Positions 1 through 4,900 of a stretch of DNA of 8,043 bases are shown here, in pieces. The notes below the pieces were generated by a model. That model worked only from the letters and a program-made list of their open reading frames with translations. It did no database searches and was not told where the DNA came from. Each line of letters opens with the position of its first letter. Position 1 is the stretch's first letter. Where the stretch lies: assembly GCA_029865675.1 (NCBI GenBank), contig JARXAU010000157.1, positions 1 to 8,043 of the forward strand, written 5' to 3'. The translations under genes and the position numbers were made by a program. This DNA is from Rhodoferax sp. GTDB taxonomy: Bacteria > Pseudomonadota > Gammaproteobacteria > Burkholderiales > Burkholderiaceae_C.

Positions 1-1
1 C

Positions 2-199
2 GCCATCATTGCCGCTTCCGGCGCTCCACGGCGCGTAAGCAATCAAGGTGCAGCCTCCGGCGCTTCCCGTGGCTTCAAGTATGCAGAGGGCGACTTGTCC
101 GCACTACGCCGCAGCTTGGCCGCGCTAGACACCGCTGGCACCGTGAGCGCATTGATCGGGCCTGACCCATCCGCAGCATCCTTATTCATGGTCGTTTGA
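2..199 (+). CDS. C-terminal end of an unidentified upstream phage gene (partial)
   Basis: An open frame enters from the left edge and gives 65 residues before a TGA at 197-199. The start lies outside the window. The visible part is rich in Ala, Gly and Ser. It has a short charged stretch, FKYAEGDLSALRRSLAALD, that should form a helix, and ends in a Pro/Ala/hydrophobic tail (SLFMVV). No membrane segment or catalytic motif can be seen. It ends 15 bases before the next start, so the two genes are probably co-transcribed. Its position just before the neck genes suggests a head or head-tail connector protein, and the helix loosely recalls the C-terminal part of gpW-type head-completion proteins. 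That resemblance is too weak to name it. The coding call rests on the frame being open with codon use like its neighbours. Confidence 0.6.
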   Translation, partial: AIIAASGAPRRVSNQGAASGASRGFKYAEGDLSALRRSLAALDTAGTVSALIGPDPSAASLFMVV

Positions 200-202
200 C
201 CC

Positions 203-208
203 AAGAGG
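203..208 (+). promoter_or_regulatory. Ribosome binding site of the SGNH-like gene
   Basis: AAGAGG lies six bases before the ATG at 215. It falls in the 15-base gap after the upstream stop codon, so the SGNH-like gene can be translated independently, unlike most later genes, which are coupled to their neighbour. Confidence 0.7.
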
Positions 209-214
209 TACAAC

Positions 215-1966
215 ATGCCCCAACTCTCAAGCGGCCAAACCGCGAGCCTCGTCCTTGACCCCGGCCAGTCGTACACGATCAGCACGACGGGAAGCGCGAC
301 AGTCAAGGGTATCTATGGTGCGCCTGCTACCACCACCACACTGAACTCAAACTTTGCCGTGTTCGGGCCGTATGGCGTACCGGCGAAGCTCGATATTGCC
401 TGCACGTCTGGTGCGGCAAGTTACACGCTCGACCAGTATGAGGGCGATGTGGTGCGGTCGAAAACCAATCCTTTCACCGGGGGGAGAGGTCTGCAAAGCG
501 GTGACGGTTTCCTGTCCATCTTTCGCCCACCATTTCCGACCTTTGTGGGTTCTTCAACAAGCAAATCGGTGTGGATGGCTGCGGTTGCGGCAAACGCTGC
601 AAAGGTGGCATTGGTGGGGCACAGTGTGGCCGCCGGCAACAATCAGAACTACCTAGGAGCTTCGGTCTACAACCTGCTGCGGAATTCCTTGAAAGAGGCT
701 TTTCCGAATGTGGCCTTTGCCTTTGAAAACTACGCCATCGGCGGCACCAAAGCAGCAGACTTTTTGGGCAACCCGAATGTGACTGTTCCCGCTCCGTCAA
801 ACAATCAGTTCCGTGAAAACTGGCAAAGCGACAGCGGCGCAATTACATCAACGGCAGCATGGGCTAACAAGGTAGCAACCTATGCGCCTGATCTGATGTT
901 TATTCAATATGACTTGAATGAAATCGACCATGTGGCCTTTGGTAACGCCATTCAAGCCATCATTGACGATGTAGCCGTCAATGCGCGATGGTCTGCCAAG
1001 CGCCCGACGATTGTGCTTATCAGCAGCCATACCGGAAAAACGAACGGCGCGATCACCCCCGCCATTGTTCGCAACTGCCATAAGGTGCTCCGCGCCCTGG
1101 CGAAGAAAAACAAGGTGGCGCTGATTGACGCTGGCCGTGTTTATGACGTTCTCACCACCGGAAACGACCCCGTTAACTTGGTGCCGGTGGTGTCGGGTGA
1201 GACGGCATGGAGAAGTTCATTAGTTGCTGCATCGGTTTTGAATCCCGCCCTGTATGAGTCGAAAGTAGGTACAGCTTTCAGTCCTACCGGCACCAGTGTC
1301 CGCGATCAAACCAGCGGCAACAACTTGCGAGCCTATCGCACCCGCCTTGCATCCGATGGTGCAAACCAGCAGGAAGTCACCACAAACAGCTCCGCAACGG
1401 TAGCTTCTATCTTCTACCGCGCAGACCCCAACGACGCCAACTATGCAACCGGCACCGGCGCACAGTACGAAATCCGCATCACCACGACAACGGTGCAGGC
1501 GTATTACTGGCCTGCTGGCTCTGCTGTGGCCATCTCTGGCGCGACAGTCACACTGACCAACGGCGCAGGCTCTAGCACCAAATTCATGATGCGCGCAGAG
1601 TACAAGGGTGCAAACCATCGTGTGACCATCGTGGCCCCAACTGGCGAAGTAAAGTCGTTTGAGTTTGTGGACTACCAGCGCCTCGATGCTGGATACAACG
1701 GCTTTGGGTACTCTGGTTCAAGCGGCGGCTTTTTCTCAGTCGGCACTCTTGGAAACGTGTCATCCGGTCAGGTGCTGGAGTTTTGGGATACAGCGCCACT
1801 GGTGCAGGTATCTCACACTGAAGAGCAGATTCTTGGCACCGTAAACGACTGGCTTTCCAACACGGAGAGCCAAGGCGGCAACGCCATCAACCACCAAAGC
1901 AACTTTGGCACAAAGGTTGTTTACGAGTACGCGCTTTATGACGTGCTCCGGCAACTGCAAGCCTAA
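215..1966 (+). CDS. SGNH/GDSL-hydrolase-like virion protein with N-terminal phage beta module
   Basis: The 583-residue protein appears to have three parts. Residues 1-75 are beta-rich and Thr/Gly-rich, with a segment FGPYGVPAKLDIACTSGAASY of a type often seen at the N-terminus of phage decoration or fibre proteins; this may be the virion anchor. Residues about 128-345 resemble an SGNH hydrolase: block I VGHSVAAG with candidate nucleophile Ser137, block II YAIGG with Gly176/177, block III IQYDLNEID with Asn235, and a late IDAGRVYD with Asp305. The usual His three residues after that Asp is Arg308, so the triad is atypical or incomplete. Residues about 350-530 look like a beta-sandwich (LamG- or carbohydrate-binding-like), followed by a short C-terminal segment. 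Family members are esterases or deacetylases on acylated carbohydrates. No signal peptide is visible. The position between head and neck genes suggests a head fibre or decoration. The fold is fairly sure, activity and location are inferred. Confidence 0.72.
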   Translation: MPQLSSGQTASLVLDPGQSYTISTTGSATVKGIYGAPATTTTLNSNFAVFGPYGVPAKLDIACTSGAASYTLDQYEGDVVRSKTNPFTGGRGLQSGDGFLSIFRPPFPTFVGSSTSKSVWMAAVAANAAKVALVGHSVAAGNNQNYLGASVYNLLRNSLKEAFPNVAFAFENYAIGGTKAADFLGNPNVTVPAPSNNQFRENWQSDSGAITSTAAWANKVATYAPDLMFIQYDLNEIDHVAFGNAIQAIIDDVAVNARWSAKRPTIVLISSHTGKTNGAITPAIVRNCHKVLRALAKKNKVALIDAGRVYDVLTTGNDPVNLVPVVSGETAWRSSLVAASVLNPALYESKVGTAFSPTGTSVRDQTSGNNLRAYRTRLASDGANQQEVTTNSSATVASIFYRADPNDANYATGTGAQYEIRITTTTVQAYYWPAGSAVAISGATVTLTNGAGSSTKFMMRAEYKGANHRVTIVAPTGEVKSFEFVDYQRLDAGYNGFGYSGSSGGFFSVGTLGNVSSGQVLEFWDTAPLVQVSHTEEQILGTVNDWLSNTESQGGNAINHQSNFGTKVVYEYALYDVLRQLQA

Positions 1967-1970
1967 GCCT

Positions 1971-1978
1971 CTCAGCAC
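1971..1978 (+). repeat. Short direct repeat, left copy, before the Nudix gene
   Basis: CTCAGCAC occurs five bases after the SGNH stop codon and again at 2381-2388, nine bases after the Nudix stop. In both places the stop is TAA and CCTCTC follows within two bases. The pair brackets the Nudix gene. It is short enough to be chance. Confidence 0.3.
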
Positions 1979-1985
1979 TCACATC

Positions 1986-2372
1986 ATGACCAAATTTGCA
2001 GCAACACAAGCCAACCCGCACCACCTGTCAGTCGGGGCCATCCTGACTGACAGCGCTGGACTTTTCGCCCTGATGGACGAAATGAAAGACGGCTCCCTTG
2101 GCATGATGACTGGCACGGTTGAGGATGGCGAATCCCTTGAGGATTGCCTGCACCGAGAGCTGCAAGAAGAAACTGGCGCGACCTGCAAGATCACGGGGTT
2201 CGCTGGTGTTACGCAAGTGACGATCAATGACCACAGGGGCGCATGGCAAAAATCAGTGGTTTGGTTCTTCTGCACCATCACCGATGACCCCCGAGGTTCG
2301 TTTGAGTGGGTTGCCAACCCCTCGGCAATAGAGTCGATTGATGTTGGCCGGTGGCCGATAGGCCTTCTGTAA
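1986..2372 (+). CDS. Nudix hydrolase (MutT-like, 128 residues)
   Basis: Residues 43-65 form a complete Nudix box, G-x5-E-x7-R-E-L-x-E-E-x-G, starting at Gly43 with Glu49, Arg57, Glu58, Glu61, Glu62 and Gly64 all in place. These glutamates bind the metal in Nudix enzymes, which cleave nucleoside diphosphates linked to another moiety. The N-terminal strand (HHLSVGAILTD) and the 128-residue length fit a minimal single-domain, soluble, cytoplasmic enzyme. The substrate cannot be read from sequence: oxidised dNTPs, NADH, ADP-ribose or capped RNA are all possible. The ATG at 1986 was chosen because the protein then begins just before the first Nudix strand; the longer frame would start at a TTG at 1905 inside the previous gene. 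No Shine-Dalgarno sequence precedes 1986, so translation may rely on coupling to the gene that ends 19 bases upstream. A terminator follows. Confidence 0.9.
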   Translation: MTKFAATQANPHHLSVGAILTDSAGLFALMDEMKDGSLGMMTGTVEDGESLEDCLHRELQEETGATCKITGFAGVTQVTINDHRGAWQKSVVWFFCTITDDPRGSFEWVANPSAIESIDVGRWPIGLL

Positions 2373-2380
2373 CCTCTCCC

Positions 2381-2388
2381 CTCAGCAC
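2381..2388 (+). repeat. Short direct repeat, right copy, after the Nudix gene
   Basis: This is the second CTCAGCAC, matching 1971-1978. It forms the loop of a small four-base-pair hairpin (CCCC 2378-2381, GGGG 2389-2392) just ahead of the terminator. Confidence 0.3.
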
Positions 2389-2400
2389 GGGGATTGCACC

Positions 2401-2427
2401 AAGCCTGCTCTAACCAGCGGGCTTTTT
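2401..2427 (+). terminator. Rho-independent terminator after the SGNH-Nudix pair
   Basis: A nine-base-pair stem (AAGCCTGCT 2401-2409 with AGCGGGCTT 2416-2424, one G-U pair) encloses the six-base loop CTAACC. It runs into five T residues at 2423-2427. This is a textbook intrinsic terminator on the + strand. The 76-base gap it sits in (2373-2448) is the longest intergenic space in the window. No convincing promoter is seen between it and the next start at 2449. Late transcription presumably reads through, for example by antitermination, or starts from an unrecognised promoter. Confidence 0.85.
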
Positions 2428-2448
2428 CACGCCCCAGCCCTCCCTAGC

Positions 2449-2796
2449 ATGGGCCTTATGTCAGCATCCTCCGCATGGGCCAACACCTCCAAATTCACCT
2501 ATTGGGCACTCACCGGCCTTGATGATTGGACAGGTGCGAAAACCTACAGCGCCCCCGAGGTATACGCCTGCGACTACAGCGCCAAGTCTGAGCGCATGAC
2601 CGACGCCAACGGCATCGAATTCACCAGCCGCCAGACGATCTACACAGAGTTTTCAGGGGCGAAGCAGGGCGACATGGTGCTGATTGGCACCCATACCGGC
2701 GACCCCATCACAGCGAAGGCATCCGAGGTGCGCTCTGTGCTTCGGAGCGCTGACACGTTCGATGGGCTGGCTGATGATTTTGAGGTGATTACGTAA
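2449..2796 (+). CDS. Head-closure / head-tail connector-like protein
   Basis: This 115-residue protein has no signal or membrane segment. Tyr18-Trp19, a SAPEVYACDY segment near residues 34-43, and a later GDMVLIG turn resemble small neck proteins that sit under the portal and close the filled head. The assignment also rests on gene order, directly before an HK97 gp10-like and a tail-terminator-like gene, where the head-closure gene normally lies. No good Shine-Dalgarno precedes the ATG at 2449 or the alternative ATG at 2458 (Met4), so the exact start is uncertain. Its stop overlaps the next start (TAATG at 2794-2798), giving translational coupling. The neck role is inferred; it could instead be another connector subunit. 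Confidence 0.65.
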   Translation: MGLMSASSAWANTSKFTYWALTGLDDWTGAKTYSAPEVYACDYSAKSERMTDANGIEFTSRQTIYTEFSGAKQGDMVLIGTHTGDPITAKASEVRSVLRSADTFDGLADDFEVIT

Positions 2797-3185
2797 TGGC
2801 AACACTAGGCGGTGGCAGCTACAACGGCAAGACGATCAACGCCGTCAAGGTCACAAACGACCTGCCTAAATTCGTGGGTCGTGTGCAGCGCAACGCAGCC
2901 AGGGGTGTGACTCAGGCGCTCATTATTGGCGCTTCAGAGGCCAGCGTATTGACGCCAATCGACACCTCCACCCTCATCAATTCACGATACCTGAACGTCG
3001 AAGCGCAGGCCGGTCGAGTAGTGGGGCAAGTGGGCTACACCGCCGAATATGCAGCCGCCGTGAACGACCCCGACAACCCGCAGAACTTCCGCAGGCCTAC
3101 GGCCCAGAAAGACTTTTTGAAACAGGGCTTTGAAAACGCAGAACCCAACATTCGCGCCGTGCTAACCGGAGCTTTGAAAACATGA
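2796..3185 (+). CDS. HK97 gp10-like neck / minor tail protein
   Basis: The 129-residue product carries the pattern typical of the HK97 gp10 family: a TPIDTSTLINSR segment near residues 52-63, a VGQVGYTAEYAAAVND strand and turn near 75-90, and a C-terminal FRRP...KDFLKQGF helix. In this family the protein acts at the head-tail interface during joining of head and tail. A good ribosome binding site, GAGGTG at 2782-2787, precedes the ATG by eight bases. The start overlaps the previous stop (TAATG) and the end overlaps the next start (ATGA at 3182-3185), so the three neck genes form one coupled unit. The family call is confident; the detailed role is from family knowledge. Confidence 0.8.
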   Translation: MATLGGGSYNGKTINAVKVTNDLPKFVGRVQRNAARGVTQALIIGASEASVLTPIDTSTLINSRYLNVEAQAGRVVGQVGYTAEYAAAVNDPDNPQNFRRPTAQKDFLKQGFENAEPNIRAVLTGALKT

Positions 3186-3532
3186 CCGCAGCCGACGCCC
3201 TAAAAGACTTCATCACTCCACTGCTCGCAGGGTGGCGTATTCAGTTTGGCCGCTGGACAGACAGCACCAACCCAACAGACCGATTCGCCGTCATCAAACC
3301 GGCTGGCGGTGGGCTTGCAGAGCTGGTGCGAAGGCCGCAATTCACGATCATCCTGATTGGCTCCAAGAGCGACCCCGCGACCGTCCCTAGCATGAAAGCT
3401 GAATCCATTATTGAGGCCATGCGCGTGAGTAGCGGGGCCTTAGTTTCCTTGCAGCCGGGCGAGCCGGTGTACTTGGCAACCGATGACGGAAGGCCAATTT
3501 TTGAAATCGCCGTTTCGGCAATTACCAACTGA
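3182..3532 (+). CDS. Tail terminator-like protein
   Basis: This 116-residue protein has a central DRFAVIKPAGGG segment near residues 38-49, then LVRRPQFTIILIGS and a late DGRPIFEIAVS strand. This arrangement is typical of small phage tail-terminator or tail-completion proteins, which form a ring that ends tube polymerisation and connects to the neck. Its place directly before the major tail protein is the expected one. GGAG at 3168-3171 may serve as ribosome binding site, and the ATGA overlap with the previous gene suggests coupling. No odd residues or truncation are seen. The name rests on pattern and order and not on a unique catalytic motif. Confidence 0.72.
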   Translation: MTAADALKDFITPLLAGWRIQFGRWTDSTNPTDRFAVIKPAGGGLAELVRRPQFTIILIGSKSDPATVPSMKAESIIEAMRVSSGALVSLQPGEPVYLATDDGRPIFEIAVSAITN

Positions 3533-3538
3533 GAGGGG
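3531..3538 (+). promoter_or_regulatory. Strong ribosome binding site of the major tail protein
   Basis: GAGAGGGG starts within the previous stop codon and ends six bases before the ATG at 3545. Together with the AAGGAG before 4008 it marks the two genes expected to be made in high copy number. Confidence 0.75.
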
Positions 3539-3544
3539 TAAATC

Positions 3545-3997
3545 ATGACCGCATTTACAGGGCGCGACGTTCTCGTCGAATTCGCCATTGCAGACGAAAA
3601 CGCATCCATTGGCAGCTTGACCTACAAGCGCCTCGGCATGATGCGCGGAAAGTCTGTAAAGACAAGCTGGGACACAGTAGACACCACTGCCGACCAGTCT
3701 CCCGGCTTCACCAAGACTTCTTTGGTCACCTTCAAGTCCGTGGAATTCACTGGCGACGGTGTGAGCTATGACGATGCCGTTTTCAATCAAAACGAATTCA
3801 AGGCGCACGTTATCAGCCCAGGCGCTGCTACTGCCAACCAGCCGAAGGCATGGATTCGTATGACCGACCCCGACGGCGGCAAGTACGAAGGCCCGTTCAT
3901 CGTGTCCGAATGGTCCGACGACCGCCCATATTCCGACGCTGCTACATGGAGCATGTCTGCCTCCAGCAATGGCAACGTCGCCTTCACACCAGGCTAA
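3545..3997 (+). CDS. Major tail tube protein
   Basis: The 150-residue protein begins with FTGRDVLVEFAI, the strand that opens many tail tube proteins. It has the family-like KSVKTSWDTVDTTA segment near residues 36-49. It ends with a strand set containing SDAATWSMSASSNGNVAFTPG, close to the C-terminus of many lambda gpV or TP901-1-type tube proteins. The protein would stack in hexameric rings around the tape measure. Its length fits a single tube domain without the extra immunoglobulin-like domain that lambda gpV carries. It has a strong ribosome binding site. It sits after the terminator-like gene and before a small beta-rich gene that might supply a surface domain in trans. The call is well supported by sequence pattern and order. 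Confidence 0.85.
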   Translation: MTAFTGRDVLVEFAIADENASIGSLTYKRLGMMRGKSVKTSWDTVDTTADQSPGFTKTSLVTFKSVEFTGDGVSYDDAVFNQNEFKAHVISPGAATANQPKAWIRMTDPDGGKYEGPFIVSEWSDDRPYSDAATWSMSASSNGNVAFTPG

Positions 3998-4001
3998 GGA
4001 G
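3996..4001 (+). promoter_or_regulatory. Strong ribosome binding site of the decoration-like gene
   Basis: AAGGAG begins inside the stop codon of the major tail gene and lies six bases before the ATG at 4008, an almost ideal Shine-Dalgarno sequence that suggests high expression. Confidence 0.8.
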
Positions 4002-4007
4002 TAGAAC

Positions 4008-4352
4008 ATGGCCGCAATCGCATCTATTGACGCATCGGGGCAAGGCGCATTCACGTCTACCGCCTCCACCCTGACGGCTGATGACACCATCACCTTCACG
4101 CCTACCCGCAAGCAGTTGCTGGTTTTGAGCAACCCCACGGGCGGCGCTCTGACTGCAACGCTCGACGGTGCGGCGGGTACAACGGTCAACGCCCCCGGCA
4201 TTGGCCCTGTGTCTGTGGCTGGTGGCCTTGCCATTGCCGTGCCTGCTGGTGACTCCAAGTCCGTGATCTTGGGCACCGTGAGCGCCTATTGCCAAGGCGT
4301 GGTGCATCTGACTGGCGGCGCTGGCATCAAGGCCCAACTGTTTGACCTCTGA
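4008..4352 (+). CDS. Small beta-rich, decoration-like phage protein
   Basis: The 114-residue protein is rich in Thr, Ala, Gly and Val and has almost no predicted helix. Segments such as TADDTITFTPTRKQLLVLSNP, near residues 24-44, and AIAVPAGDSKSVILGTV, near 72-88, look like alternating strands of a small beta-sandwich. I recognise this style from uncharacterised phage structural proteins but cannot name a family. The near-ideal ribosome binding site implies abundant product, and the position right after the tube gene suggests it decorates the tail tube, or possibly the capsid. Its stop overlaps the next start (TGATG at 4350-4354). It has one Cys and no signal peptide. The structural role is inferred; the coding call is firm. 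Confidence 0.7.
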   Translation: MAAIASIDASGQGAFTSTASTLTADDTITFTPTRKQLLVLSNPTGGALTATLDGAAGTTVNAPGIGPVSVAGGLAIAVPAGDSKSVILGTVSAYCQGVVHLTGGAGIKAQLFDL

Positions 4353-4900
4353 TGCTGGTCGAATGCGGCTTTGCTACGGCCACAACTAGCGAAGGTGCTG
4401 AATATTCGTTCACGCCTTCGCTGGGCCGTATAGCCGCGCTCGGTAGTCCTCAAGAAATCGTTAGGCTGTACGCCGGTTTGCACGGCCCAAGTGCTGCAAA
4501 GGATGCGGCCTACATTCTGGCGACTCTCTGCGATCAGGAAGACCCTACGCCGCTAATCGGCTGGAAGGATGACGCAGGGGACCACTCCGGCCTGATGCCT
4601 GAGTCAGAGCAAATCATCATTGCCCGCCACCTGATGCACCATGGCATTGTGGGCAAAGCAAAGCCAAGCAACAAGGGCGATGGCAAGTATTCCGACAAGT
4701 TTGAAGCTGCTGAGTACATCGCAGCCGCTCGCGTTCATCTGGGCCTATCCAGTGCAGACGCTGAAGCCCTGAGCATGACGGAATTCCAAATGATGTTTGA
4801 GATGAAATTCCCAAGCAAGGCAGACGGCAAGCGGGACGTGCCTACCCGCGAACAGTATCAAGCCAGCATGGCAGCAATTGAGGGACGGCGCAATGGCTGA
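4352..4900 (+). CDS. Tail assembly chaperone-like protein (DUF6246-like)
   Basis: This 182-residue protein opens with a segment EYSFTPSLGRIAALGSPQEIVRLYAGLHG near residues 17-45 (quoted in part: SLGRIAALGSPQEIVRLYA). That is the pattern I associate with DUF6246 phage proteins encoded just before the tape measure. The rest is helical, with a low-complexity link (KPSNKGDGKYSDK) near 103-115. By position it is the equivalent of lambda gpG, which coats the tape measure before tube assembly. No slippery heptamer in the right frame is visible near its end, and the -1 frame closes at 4879-4881, so a lambda-type frameshifted second chaperone is not supported. It starts by coupling to the previous stop and overlaps the next gene by eight bases. 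DUF naming is from memory of the pattern; the chaperone role is inferred from order. Confidence 0.7.
   Translation: MLVECGFATATTSEGAEYSFTPSLGRIAALGSPQEIVRLYAGLHGPSAAKDAAYILATLCDQEDPTPLIGWKDDAGDHSGLMPESEQIIIARHLMHHGIVGKAKPSNKGDGKYSDKFEAAEYIAAARVHLGLSSADAEALSMTEFQMMFEMKFPSKADGKRDVPTREQYQASMAAIEGRRNG
4880..4885 (+). promoter_or_regulatory. Ribosome binding site that fixes the tape measure start
   Basis: GAGGGA lies seven bases before the ATG at 4893. It overlaps the alternative upstream TTG codon at 4878, so it can serve the ATG and not the TTG. The tape measure start is therefore placed at 4893. Confidence 0.75.

Noticed and set aside
1905..1985. Longer N-terminus for the Nudix protein from a TTG at 1905
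   Set aside because: The extra residues overlap the SGNH-like gene in another frame, look random and precede the normal Nudix fold start. The ATG at 1986 gives the expected family length.
2391..2448. Possible promoter from TTGCAC at 2394-2399 driving the neck genes
   Set aside because: There is no acceptable -10 element at the proper spacing, and the expected position falls in the terminator stem.
3440..4276. 278-residue open frame on the - strand across the tail terminator, tube and decoration-like genes
   Set aside because: It runs antisense to three well-supported structural genes, has Val/Ala/Cys/His-rich shadow composition and no recognisable domain. It is a by-product of GC-rich third positions on the coding strand.
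4878..4892. TTG start for the tape measure protein five codons upstream
   Set aside because: The ribosome binding site GAGGGA at 4880-4885 overlaps this codon and is correctly spaced for the ATG at 4893.
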